The position numbers and the translations under genes were made by a program. A DNA stretch of 64,000 nt from an uncultured Paracoccus sp. (lineage in GTDB: Bacteria; Pseudomonadota; Alphaproteobacteria; Rhodobacterales; Rhodobacteraceae): contig NZ_CALMYP010000065.1 of NCBI RefSeq assembly GCF_937873615.1, positions 1 through 64,000 of the forward strand, read 5' to 3'. Shown piece by piece: positions 26,118 through 34,821 of this stretch (its first letter is position 1; each line of letters starts with the position of its first letter). The notes beneath the pieces were generated by a model that was given only the letters and a program-made list of their open reading frames with translations, ran no database searches and was not told the DNA's origin.

Positions 26118-26224
26118 CGCATCGCTCCATTTTGTCGTGCGTCATGCGGAAGAATTTGTTCATTTCGCATGGGTGCATCAATATGCGGATGATTGATAAA
26201 CCATTTCTCATGAGTTGATGATCT

Positions 26225-27130
26225 ATGGATACCTTGACCAGCCTGCGGGTGTTTTGCGAGATCGCCGAGTTGAAGAGCTTCACCGCCGCCGCAAACCGCC
26301 TTGGCCTCTCGCCCGCCATGGCAAGCAAGCATGTCATGCATCTGGAAAGCCGCGTTGGCAGCCGGCTTCTGAACCGGACCAGCCGGAGGGTCAGCCTGAC
26401 CGAACCGGGCGCGCTTTATCTCGCGCAGGCCCGCAGGATGCTGGACGATCTTGACGAGGTCGAGGCGGCGATCGGCACTGTGACCCGCGCGCCGCGCGGC
26501 ACCCTGCGGCTGAGCGCCCCGGTCTGGGCGGCGAGCAATGGCTTCGTGGCGTTTCTGAAGGACTATAACCAGCGTTACCCGGATGTGAGCGTTGAGCTGG
26601 ATCTGAGCGGCAGAACCGTCAATCTGGTCGAGGAGGGGTTCGACCTTGCCTTGCGGGCGAAGGCCCCCGCCAGCCTCGATCCGGGACTGATCGCTCGACC
26701 GCTCGCGGAGATCGAGTTTCACCTCATGGCGGCACCAGATTATCTGGACCGCGCCGGGCGACCGCGGGAGATCGCGGAACTGAACGGCCATGCGCTGCTG
26801 CGTTATCATAATGGCGCAAATCCGGTCGTGCCTCTGCTCGCCGGCGGCCATGAGGGCGGCGAGAAGATCGCCTTTCGCAATGTGCTGGTCAGCGATAACG
26901 AAACGCTTTTGCATCTCGCGGCGCGGCGCGGCATGGGGCTGGTCTTGCTGCCGGGGTTTCTGGCTGAAGACGATCTGAAGGCCGGACGGCTGGAACAGGT
27001 TCTGCCCGACGTGCTGGGCCTGAAGACCCGCCTTCACGCCGTCTATCCCAGTCGGAAATACCTTTCGGCAAAGGTCCGGACCTTCATCGACCTGTTGATC
27101 GAGCGCGCGCCGCCGCTGTTTCAGGGCTGA
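26225..27130 (+). CDS. LysR family transcriptional regulator, divergent from the dioxygenase
   Basis: This 301-residue regulator has its winged helix-turn-helix at the very N-terminus (MDTLTSLRVFCEIAELKSFT, then NRLGLSPAMASKHVMHLE) and a periplasmic-binding-protein-like effector domain. It resembles the CrgA/DmlR-type branch, which often controls one adjacent divergent gene, here the extradiol dioxygenase. The 107-base shared region is AT-rich and contains imperfect repeats of TTGAT near 26192 and 26215, possible LysR contact sites. Confidence 0.88.
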   Translation: MDTLTSLRVFCEIAELKSFTAAANRLGLSPAMASKHVMHLESRVGSRLLNRTSRRVSLTEPGALYLAQARRMLDDLDEVEAAIGTVTRAPRGTLRLSAPVWAASNGFVAFLKDYNQRYPDVSVELDLSGRTVNLVEEGFDLALRAKAPASLDPGLIARPLAEIEFHLMAAPDYLDRAGRPREIAELNGHALLRYHNGANPVVPLLAGGHEGGEKIAFRNVLVSDNETLLHLAARRGMGLVLLPGFLAEDDLKAGRLEQVLPDVLGLKTRLHAVYPSRKYLSAKVRTFIDLLIERAPPLFQG

Positions 27131-27184
27131 GTTGGCCGGCAGCGGGTTGTAGTGGATCGGGTAGAAGCGAAGGCCAATTCCTGT

Positions 27185-27799
27185 TCAGAACAGCCCCGCC
27201 TCCTTGGCGATCACAGCGGCCTGGGCGCGATTGCGTGAGCCCAGTTTACGATAGACCGAAGTGACATGCAGTTTGACCGTCGGCTCCTGCAGGCCCAGGA
27301 CCCGGGCGATTTCCTTGTTCGACTGCCCCTGGGCCAGAAGGCGCAACACCTCGCGCTCTCGCCGTGACAGCTTCTGGACCAGCGGATGGTAGGTCGCAGG
27401 CTCCTCGGCAGATGTCATGAACTCAAGCGGCAGGTATTGTTCGCCCATGGCCATGAAACGGACGGCATTGACAAAGGTTCTGGCCGGCAGAGATTTCGGC
27501 AGGAACCCCACCGCGCCCAGATCAAGCGCCTGTTGAACCACCTCGCGCGGCGCAAAGCCCGACATCAGCGCAACTTTCGCGCCGCCTGCTGCGTCCAACA
27601 CCCGCGACAACCCCTCCAGCCCGTTCATACCCGGCATGCCATAGTCGAGCAAGATGACGTCGGGCGGCCCACCCTCGACAAGTGCGGCAAGGGTCGCTTC
27701 GATATCGGCGGTCGTGGTTATCTCAACCTTGTCATGCCTGAACCACAGTTCGAGCGTATCCCGCAACAGATGGTGGTCATCGGCAATCAGAACATGCAT
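27185..27799 (-). CDS. NarL/LuxR-family response regulator
   Basis: This is a two-component output protein of 204 residues. The receiver domain has acidic residues D7 and D8 and the phosphorylation site D52 in ILLDYGMPGMNG. The LuxR-type helix-turn-helix covers about 138-200 (LSRREREVLRLLAQGQSNKE, then VKLHVTSVYRKLG). AAGGAAG precedes the start. No histidine kinase gene is adjacent, so its partner must be elsewhere. The target genes are unknown. Confidence 0.9.
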   Translation of the reverse strand: MHVLIADDHHLLRDTLELWFRHDKVEITTTADIEATLAALVEGGPPDVILLDYGMPGMNGLEGLSRVLDAAGGAKVALMSGFAPREVVQQALDLGAVGFLPKSLPARTFVNAVRFMAMGEQYLPLEFMTSAEEPATYHPLVQKLSRREREVLRLLAQGQSNKEIARVLGLQEPTVKLHVTSVYRKLGSRNRAQAAVIAKEAGLF

Positions 27800-28168
27800 C
27801 TGGACTTCCTTGATCCGATGGGCTGGCCGGCGCGCGCACCGTCGGACAATGACGCGGGCTTGCGCAGCGGTTCGTCAGGCTTGACCATCGTTTCCCCTTG
27901 AATTGAGCAAATATCTGCAACTGAAAAATCACTACGGCGGCGCCACCTTGGCGGTGGTCCGGTTGGCAATCCGGTTAATTGTCAATGCAATGCCGGCTGA
28001 ACGAGGTACATACCCCTGATAAACCTAAGAAAAGGTAAACCGCGACCCACGAACCGCTGAAATCCACCTTAGGTTGTGCCGCGCTATATCGTGCCCTGAC
28101 CTGCGGCGCAACCGAGAGTCGCAACGCCACGGCCCTGAGCAAGTCACGAAAACGCGTTCTCAGAGAGG
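27800..28168. other. Gene-free region with a short leader frame and a long-range inverted repeat
   Basis: Immediately upstream of the response regulator, a 33-codon minus-strand frame (27888-27787, opening MVKPDEPLRKPAS after CAAGGGGAAACG) overlaps the regulator's start. It might be a translational leader but could be chance. Farther out, AACCTAAG at 28022-28029 and CTTAGGTT at 28068-28075 form perfect arms 38 bases apart. The rest shows no recognisable gene. Promoters for the response regulator probably lie here. Confidence 0.4.
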
Positions 28169-29089
28169 TTAATGCGCCGGCATCCCGGCACAGCCCGTGT
28201 CCTGACGTTCGACCTCGATGGTGGCATGGGCGATGCCGAAACGCTCGGCCAGCACATGTTTCGCGCTGACGATGACCTTGGTGAAGTCGACCTCCTCGGC
28301 GATGACCAGATGCATCTCGGCCGAGCTGCGCTTTTCGTCGATCTGCCACAGGTGCAGGTGATGGGCCTCGATCACGCCGGGCAGTTCCTCCATCGCGTCC
28401 TTCACCTTGCCTGCATCGGTGCCGGGCGGCGCGCCGAGCATGAGGATGCGCAGGACCGGGCGGATATCGGCGGCGACATGGATCAGGATCACCACCGAGA
28501 TCAGGATGGTCAGGATCGGATCGACCCGCATCCAGCCGAAGGCCCAGACAAGCGCGCCGCCGACGATCACCGCGACCGAAACCCCGGCATCGGTCAGGTT
28601 ATGCAGCAGCGCCGCGCGCAGGTTCAGGCTGTCCTTCGCGCTGCGCCAGACAAGCGCCGCCGTCGCAAGGTCGATCACCACGGCCAGCCCGGCAAGCGCC
28701 ATGACCACGCCGCCGGCCACGGCAGGCGGATCGGAAAGGCGCATGATCGCCTCATAGCCGAGCCAGACCGAGATCACGACCAGGCTGGTATAATTCACGA
28801 ATGCCGCAATGATTTCAGAGCGCTGCCAGCCGAAGCTCATACCTGGCGAGGCCCCACGCCGGGCCAGCCGGCGGGCACCGAAGGCCAGCACGAGCGCCAT
28901 CGCGTCCGAGAAATTATGCACCCCGTCGGCAATCAGCGCGACGGAATCCGCCCACCAGCCACCAATGATCTGTGCGCCGGTCAGCGCCAGATTGACCAGC
29001 ACCGCCCAAAGGATCGCGCGGTCGCTGTCCAGCCTGTGATGATGGCTGTGACCGTGGTCATGGTCGTCGTGGTGGTGATCATGTGCCAT
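28169..29089 (-). CDS. Cation diffusion facilitator family transporter
   Basis: This is an inner-membrane antiporter that exports Zn2+ or related divalent metals in exchange for protons, 306 residues. The N-terminus is His/Asp-rich (MAHDHHHDDHDHGHSHHH), a metal-binding tail. The transport-site residues appear in LIADGVHNFSDA (D55, H58, D62) and again in LLHNLTDAG. About six membrane segments are followed by a cytoplasmic ferredoxin-like domain. The start overlaps the polA stop by three bases, so it is cotranscribed with polA. Zn2+ is the most likely substrate of a CzcD/ZitB-type protein with this tail. Confidence 0.92.
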   Translation of the reverse strand: MAHDHHHDDHDHGHSHHHRLDSDRAILWAVLVNLALTGAQIIGGWWADSVALIADGVHNFSDAMALVLAFGARRLARRGASPGMSFGWQRSEIIAAFVNYTSLVVISVWLGYEAIMRLSDPPAVAGGVVMALAGLAVVIDLATAALVWRSAKDSLNLRAALLHNLTDAGVSVAVIVGGALVWAFGWMRVDPILTILISVVILIHVAADIRPVLRILMLGAPPGTDAGKVKDAMEELPGVIEAHHLHLWQIDEKRSSAEMHLVIAEEVDFTKVIVSAKHVLAERFGIAHATIEVERQDTGCAGMPAH

Positions 29090-31896
29090 CAGTGTGCCTC
29101 GGCCCAGTTCAAGCCGATGCCGGCATCGACCACCAGCGGCACAGACAGTTTCACGGCGGGTTCCGCCGCCCCTTCCATGACCGCGCGCGCGGCGGCGATC
29201 AGGCGGTCGGTGGCGTCTTCCCGCACCTCGAAGACCAGTTCGTCATGGACCTGCAACAGCATCTTCGCCGGCAGGCCGTCGATCGCATCCGGCATTCGGA
29301 TCATGGCGCGGCGGATGATATCGGCCGCCGCCCCCTGGATCGGCGCATTGATCGCCGCGCGCTTGGCGCCACCCGCCGCCGGGCCGCTGGAATTGATGCC
29401 GGGCGTCGGGATACGGCGCCCGAAGATGGTGCGCACATAACCGTCGCGCTTCGCATTCTCGACGGTCTGGTCCATATAGGCGCGGATTTCCGGGAAACGC
29501 TGGAAATAGGTGTCGATGAAGGCCTGCGCCTCGGCCCGCGGGATGCGCAGGTTGCGGGCAAGGCCGAAGCCCGAAATGCCGTAGATCACCCCGAAATTGA
29601 TCGCCTTGGCCTGACGGCGGATCATCGGGTCCATGCCTTCGACCGGCACCCCGAACATCTGGCTGGCGGTCATGGCGTGAATGTCGATGCCGTCGCGAAA
29701 CGCCTGTTTCAGCGCCGGAATATCGGCGACATGGGCCAGCACGCGCAGTTCGATCTGGCTGTAATCGAGGCTGACCAGCCTGTGACCGGGCGTAGCGATG
29801 AAGGCCTCGCGGATGCGGCGGCCTTCATCGGTCCGGATCGGGATGTTCTGCAGGTTCGGATCGGTCGAGGCCAGCCGCCCGGTCTGCGCCCCGGCAATCG
29901 CGTATGAGGTATGGACGCGCCCGGTTTCCGCATTCACATGGGTCTGGAGCGCATCGGTATAGGTCGATTTCAGCTTCGACATCTGCCGCCAGTCCAGCAC
30001 CCGGGCCGGCAGGTCATGGCCTTCGGCGGCGAGGTCTTCCAGCACGTCGGCGCTTGTCGAATAGGCCCCGGTCTTGCCCTGTTTGCCGCCCGCAAGGCCC
30101 ATCTGGTCGAACAAGATCTCGCCCAGTTGCTTGGGCGAGCCGACATTGAATTTCGATCCGGCGATGTCGTGGATCTCGTCTTCCAGCCCGGCCATTTTCT
30201 GGGCGAAGACATTCGACATCCGCGCGAGATGTTCGGTATCGACCTTGATCCCGGCCATTTCCATTTCGGCCAGAACCGGCACCATCGGACGTTCCAGCGT
30301 CTCGTAAGCCGTGGTCACCGCATTCACCGGCAATTGCGGGCGCAGCATCTGCCACAGCCGCCAGGTCACCTCGGCATCCTCGCCGGCATAGGGCGTGGCA
30401 CGGTCGAGCGGCACCTGATCGAAGGTGATCTGCGACTTGCCGGAACCGATCAGATCCTTGATCGGCTGGGTCTTGTGGCCCAGCACGCGTTCGGCCAGCC
30501 CGTCCATCCCATGGCTGAACAGGTCCGAGCCCATCGCATAGGACATCAGCATGGTGTCCTCGATCGGGGTCATGCGAATGCCGTGCCGGGCGAGGATCTT
30601 CCAGTCGTATTTGATGTTCTGCCCGATCTTCAGGATCGAGGCATCCTCCAGCACCGGCTTCAGCCTGCCAAGCACCAGATCCATCGGCAATTGCCCGTCC
30701 AGCTTCGCGCCGGAACTGAACAGGTCGCCCCCGCCCGCGACATGGCCGACCGGGATATAGCAGGCCATCCCGGCCGCCGTGCAAAGCGAGATGCCGACCA
30801 GATCCGCGACCATCTCGTCAAGGCCGGTGGTCTCGGTGTCGATGGCGACGGCGCCCGCCTCGCGGATGGCGGCGATCCAGCCATCCAGATCGGCCTCGGT
30901 GGTGACAGTCTGGTAGTTGGTGATGTCGATTTCCGGCCAGTCGGGGCCGGTGGCGGCCTGCGACGAGCTGGCTGCGGGCTTGTCGGGAATGGTGGGGGCC
31001 TCGGCGCCGAATTTTTCGGCCACGCGATTGGACAGCGTGCGGAACTCCATCCCGGTCAGGAAGCCCAGCAGGGTCTCGGGGTCGGGGTCGGCGATTTCGA
31101 GACTGTCGAGGGTGAAATCCAGCGGCGTCTCGCAATCAAGCTGCACCAGCCGCTTCGAGATGCGGATCTGGTCGGCGAAGTCGATCAGGGTCTGGCGGCG
31201 CTTGGGCTGCTTGATCTCGCCGGCATTGGCCAGCAGGTTTTCCAGATCGCCATATTCGTTGATCAGCAGCGCCGCCGTCTTGATCCCGATTCCCGGCGCG
31301 CCGGGGACGTTGTCGACCGCATCGCCCGCCAGTGCCTGAATATCGACGACGCGGTCCGGGCCGACGCCGAATTTCTCCTCGACCTCGTCGGGGCCGATCT
31401 CCTTGCCCTTGATCGGGTCGAGCATGACCACGCCGCCACCGACCAGTTGCATCAGGTCCTTGTCCGAACTGATGATCGTCGCCCGCCCGCCGGCCGCGCG
31501 CGCATGGCAGGCCAGCGTGGCGATGATGTCGTCGGCCTCGTAGCTTTCGATCTCGATACAGGCGATGTTGAAGGCCCGCGTGGCCTCCCGCGTCAGCGGG
31601 AATTGCGGCCTCAATTCCTCGGGCAAGGGCGGGCGGTTAGCCTTGTAGTCCGGGTAGATGTCGTTGCGGAAGGTCTTGGAGCTGTGATCGAAGATCACCG
31701 CGACATGGGTCGGCGCATCGCTGCCCTTGGCATCCTGCACATATTTCCACAGCATGTTGCTGAACCCGGCCACCGCACCGATGGGCAGCCCGTCGGATTT
31801 GCGGGTCAGGGGCGGCAGCGCGTGGAAGGCGCGGAAGATGAAGGCCGATCCGTCGATCAGGTGAAGATGGTGGCCCTTGCCGAAGGCGGTGGACAT
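29089..31896 (-). CDS. polA: DNA polymerase I
   Basis: PolA fills gaps in excision repair and Okazaki fragment processing. The 935-residue protein has all three domains: the 5'-3' exonuclease from the N-terminus (HLIDGSAFIFRAFHALPPL), the 3'-5' proofreading domain with intact D353 and E355 (AIDTETTGLD), and the polymerase with SLDYSQIELRVLAH, then RRQAKAINFGVIYGISGFG, and LQVHDELVFE. I choose the start at 31896 (MSTAFGKGHHLHLIDGS) after AAAAGGAGCC in place of an upstream ATG at 31935. A metal efflux gene follows with a short overlap. Confidence 0.97.
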   Translation of the reverse strand: MSTAFGKGHHLHLIDGSAFIFRAFHALPPLTRKSDGLPIGAVAGFSNMLWKYVQDAKGSDAPTHVAVIFDHSSKTFRNDIYPDYKANRPPLPEELRPQFPLTREATRAFNIACIEIESYEADDIIATLACHARAAGGRATIISSDKDLMQLVGGGVVMLDPIKGKEIGPDEVEEKFGVGPDRVVDIQALAGDAVDNVPGAPGIGIKTAALLINEYGDLENLLANAGEIKQPKRRQTLIDFADQIRISKRLVQLDCETPLDFTLDSLEIADPDPETLLGFLTGMEFRTLSNRVAEKFGAEAPTIPDKPAASSSQAATGPDWPEIDITNYQTVTTEADLDGWIAAIREAGAVAIDTETTGLDEMVADLVGISLCTAAGMACYIPVGHVAGGGDLFSSGAKLDGQLPMDLVLGRLKPVLEDASILKIGQNIKYDWKILARHGIRMTPIEDTMLMSYAMGSDLFSHGMDGLAERVLGHKTQPIKDLIGSGKSQITFDQVPLDRATPYAGEDAEVTWRLWQMLRPQLPVNAVTTAYETLERPMVPVLAEMEMAGIKVDTEHLARMSNVFAQKMAGLEDEIHDIAGSKFNVGSPKQLGEILFDQMGLAGGKQGKTGAYSTSADVLEDLAAEGHDLPARVLDWRQMSKLKSTYTDALQTHVNAETGRVHTSYAIAGAQTGRLASTDPNLQNIPIRTDEGRRIREAFIATPGHRLVSLDYSQIELRVLAHVADIPALKQAFRDGIDIHAMTASQMFGVPVEGMDPMIRRQAKAINFGVIYGISGFGLARNLRIPRAEAQAFIDTYFQRFPEIRAYMDQTVENAKRDGYVRTIFGRRIPTPGINSSGPAAGGAKRAAINAPIQGAAADIIRRAMIRMPDAIDGLPAKMLLQVHDELVFEVREDATDRLIAAARAVMEGAAEPAVKLSVPLVVDAGIGLNWAEAH

Positions 31897-31966
31897 GCGC
31901 GGCTCCTTTTGGTCACGCAAGTTCTGCCACAGCAAGCCGCCGGGGCAAAGCCCCGGGCGTCACGTC

Positions 31967-32215
31967 TCAGTGATCGTCGATGACGTGATCGGGGTCGATG
32001 ACGAAGCGCTTGTCGCAATAGCCGCAATCGACATAGCCCATGGCCGGAGAGATCTGCAGCCAGACCTTCGGATGGCCGAGGCCGCGCGCCGCATCGCCCG
32101 CGCAGGCCACTTTCCAGTGGTGCACGGTCTCGGTTTCCAGCGGCGGATGCTGGTCCGGCACGCTTTGACCGGTCGAGAGGGAGTTCTCAGGGGTGACGAT
32201 TTCAACTTCTGTCAT
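31967..32215 (-). CDS. Zinc-finger domain-containing protein (zf-CHCC)
   Basis: This small 82-residue protein has one CHCC zinc site: C38 (KVACAGD), H48 (GLGHPKVWL), C64 and C67 ([10 protein letters not shown]). The family is homologous to the mitochondrial complex I accessory subunit NDUFS6 and is common in alphaproteobacteria, where a role in complex I assembly is suspected. The start at 32215 ([11 protein letters not shown]) gives the family length. The longer open frame upstream overlaps the divergent ABC ATPase gene and is rejected. Confidence 0.85.
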   Translation of the reverse strand: MTEVEIVTPENSLSTGQSVPDQHPPLETETVHHWKVACAGDAARGLGHPKVWLQISPAMGYVDCGYCDKRFVIDPDHVIDDH

Positions 32216-32296
32216 GGCGGACCTTCTTGTCGGTCGGGGCTGGATCGGGTCTAACCCCAAATAGCCGAGAGCCCCCGCAATAGGCAAGGGACAGCC

Positions 32297-33226
32297 ATGA
32301 CCAGGACCATGAATGCCATCGAGATCACCGGATTGCGCAAGACCTATCGCGCCTCTGGCAATGCCCCGCCGAAGGAGGCGCTGAAGGGAATCGACCTGAC
32401 GATTCCGGCGGGCTCGATCTTCGGACTGCTGGGACCGAACGGGGCCGGCAAGTCGACGACGATCAATATCCTTGCCGGGCTGGTCAACAAAAGCGCCGGG
32501 CAAGTGGTGATCTGGGGCTTCGATCAGGACGTGAACCCGCGCAATTCGCGCGCCGCCATCGGCGTCATGCCGCAGGAATTGAACATCGACCCCTTCCTGT
32601 CGCCCCGCGCCAGCCTTGAGGTGCAGGCCGGGCTTTACGGGGTCCCGAAAGCCGAACGCTGGACCGATGAGTTGTTGGCCCTAGTCGGGCTGACCGAGCA
32701 GGCCGAAAGCTATACCCGCAACCTCTCGGGCGGGATGAAGCGCCGGCTGCTGTTGGCCAAGGCGCTTGTCCATCGCCCGCAGGTGCTGGTGCTGGACGAG
32801 CCCACGGCGGGCGTCGATATCGGGCTGCGCGAGATGCTGTGGCAGAATGTCCGCCGCCTGAACCAGCAGGGCATGACCATCATCCTGACCACCCATTACC
32901 TCGAAGAAGCCGAGGCGATGTGCGACCGCATCGCCATCATCGACCGGGGCGAGGTGCTGATCGAGGATACGACCGCGGCGCTGCTGTCGCGCGCCGATGG
33001 CAAGACCCTGGTGATCGAGACCGACGACACCCCCCTGCCCGCCCTGCCCGAAGGCGTGACGCCCGAGCGGCGCGAGAACGGGCGGCTGGCGCTGTCCTAT
33101 CAGCCCTCGCGCGTGCAGCCCGACGCGATCATCGACGCGCTGCGCGGCGGCGGCGTCCCGATCCGCGACATCGCCACCGAGCAGCCCCGGCTGGAAGATG
33201 TCTTCGTGGAACTGACCCGGCACTGA
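32297..33226 (+). CDS. ABC-2 type transporter ATP-binding protein, no permease alongside
   Basis: This exporter-type ATPase has 309 residues. Walker A is GPNGAGKST at 46-54, the signature is LSGGMKRR near 149, and the Walker B/D-loop is [11 protein letters not shown]. It resembles the CcmA/NodI/DrrA subfamily that pairs with ABC-2 membrane proteins. The expected permease gene does not follow. ppx converges 20 bases downstream on the other strand. The partner must therefore be encoded elsewhere or has been lost. The substrate is unknown. Confidence 0.88.
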   Translation: MTRTMNAIEITGLRKTYRASGNAPPKEALKGIDLTIPAGSIFGLLGPNGAGKSTTINILAGLVNKSAGQVVIWGFDQDVNPRNSRAAIGVMPQELNIDPFLSPRASLEVQAGLYGVPKAERWTDELLALVGLTEQAESYTRNLSGGMKRRLLLAKALVHRPQVLVLDEPTAGVDIGLREMLWQNVRRLNQQGMTIILTTHYLEEAEAMCDRIAIIDRGEVLIEDTTAALLSRADGKTLVIETDDTPLPALPEGVTPERRENGRLALSYQPSRVQPDAIIDALRGGGVPIRDIATEQPRLEDVFVELTRH

Positions 33227-33245
33227 GAGGGGCCGGAAGGCGGCA

Positions 33246-34772
33246 CTAGCCCTTCACCACCGGCTCAACCTCCAGCGCCTTGCACAGCGACTGGAAGCGC
33301 GCCAGCGCCACCTCGCCGAACAGCGCCCGGCCGGTCCGGGTCAGCGACAGGCTCAGCGTCTTTTTCTTGGCCGAGAGTTTCAGCGCCCCGGCCTCGGACG
33401 GGTCGCGGATCGAGAACATGGCGCCGAAGCGCATCGCCTTGCCCAGCACCTCGGCGGCCTGCAATTCCTCGTCCGAGAGCATCGCGAACAGGGGCGCCAT
33501 GGGCGAGCCGGCGCGTGAATTGCGATAGCGGTGCAGCAGCGCGACCCCCAGAAAGACCCGTTCGGGATGCGAAAGTGCCGCCATATTGGCGCGGGTGACA
33601 TTGTCGAAACAGGCCTCGGCCCGGTAATCCGGGTGGGTGCGCCAGGCGGTGTCGTGCAGCAGGCAGGCGGCACGGATCAGCCGGTCGCGCCCGGGCGGGA
33701 CGCCATCGAACAGCGGCAGCAGGAACTGGTAAAGCTTCTTGCCGAAACCGGGGGCGCGGGCCATCTGCTTTTCGGTGAAGCGCGCCGATTCCAGCAGCGG
33801 ATCGCGGGCCCGCAGGCTGGCGGACATATGTTCGTAAAGCAGCCCCTCGCGGATTCCATAGGAGGACACGGCCAGTTCCTTCGGCTTGAAGGTCTCGACC
33901 AGTTCGCGCAGGACCATGCCGGCCAAAGGCACCAGCTCCATCCGCGAATTCGAGATGCCGACACGGGCGCGCAGGGCCTGCAGGTCGTGCTCGCCGATCC
34001 ATTTCACCGTCTCGGCCACAGCCTCGGGCGGCATCCGGTATTCGTGCAGCACGGTCATCGGATAGTCGCTGCGTTCCATGTCCAGCCGGGCAATGGCCCG
34101 CCATGACCCGCCGACCAGATAGATGCGGTCGTGATCGGTGCCCATCTTCGCGGCCAGTTCGGCCATGATCTTGCGGATATGGGCGCGCAGACCCTTTTCG
34201 CCGCCCTTGACCTGTTGCAACCGGAACGGCCCCAAAGGCGAGGTCACGCGCCTGCCGACCTTGCCCTTGCCGTCCAGTTCGGCCAGCTCCATCGAGTTGC
34301 CGCCGATATCGCAGACCAGCCCCCTGGCATCGGGCCAGCCCAGAAGCACCCCCTGCGCCGAAAGCCGCGCCTCTTCCTCGCCGTCGATGACATTCAGCTT
34401 CAGCCCGGTCTCATGCTCGACCCGGCGGCGGAAGTCGGGACCGTCCTCGGCCTCGCGCACGGCGGCGGTGGCGACGACGGTCATCGGTCGCACACGCAGC
34501 CCCTGGGCGATGGTGGCGAAGCGGCGCAGCGCATCGAAGCCGCGCTCGACCCCTTCGGGGTTCAGCTTGCCGGTCGCGGCCATGTCCTTGCCAAGGCCGG
34601 CCATGACCTTTTCATTGTAGAAATAGGCGGGCGAGCGTGCCGCCCCGTCGAAGATCACCAGACGGATCGAGTTCGAGCCGACATCGACCACCCCCACCCG
34701 GGATAGCGCGCGGGCCGAGGCATCCTCGAACAGCCCTTCGAACGGATCCGGGGTTTTCGCCTTGCCGTTCAT
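33246..34772 (-). CDS. ppx: Exopolyphosphatase (Ppx/GppA family)
   Basis: This enzyme removes phosphate from polyphosphate ends or converts pppGpp to ppGpp, 508 residues. The ASKHA ATPase fold shows GVVDVGSNSIRLVIF near the N-terminus and VCDIGGNSMELAEL (the second phosphate loop) near residue 145, with a C-terminal HD-like domain. The start at 34772 (MNGKAKTPDPF) follows AGGAG at seven bases. The gene lies 49 bases after ppk1 on the same strand, so synthesis and breakdown of polyphosphate are encoded together. Confidence 0.93.
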   Translation of the reverse strand: MNGKAKTPDPFEGLFEDASARALSRVGVVDVGSNSIRLVIFDGAARSPAYFYNEKVMAGLGKDMAATGKLNPEGVERGFDALRRFATIAQGLRVRPMTVVATAAVREAEDGPDFRRRVEHETGLKLNVIDGEEEARLSAQGVLLGWPDARGLVCDIGGNSMELAELDGKGKVGRRVTSPLGPFRLQQVKGGEKGLRAHIRKIMAELAAKMGTDHDRIYLVGGSWRAIARLDMERSDYPMTVLHEYRMPPEAVAETVKWIGEHDLQALRARVGISNSRMELVPLAGMVLRELVETFKPKELAVSSYGIREGLLYEHMSASLRARDPLLESARFTEKQMARAPGFGKKLYQFLLPLFDGVPPGRDRLIRAACLLHDTAWRTHPDYRAEACFDNVTRANMAALSHPERVFLGVALLHRYRNSRAGSPMAPLFAMLSDEELQAAEVLGKAMRFGAMFSIRDPSEAGALKLSAKKKTLSLSLTRTGRALFGEVALARFQSLCKALEVEPVVKG

Positions 34773-34821
34773 CGCATCGCTCCTGATTCCGGTCACGCAG
34801 CCGTGATAACCCGGTTCTTCC

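Noticed and set aside
31216..32503. Longer start for the CHCC zinc-finger protein
   Set aside because: An upstream extension would overlap the divergent ABC ATPase gene. The short form matches the family length.
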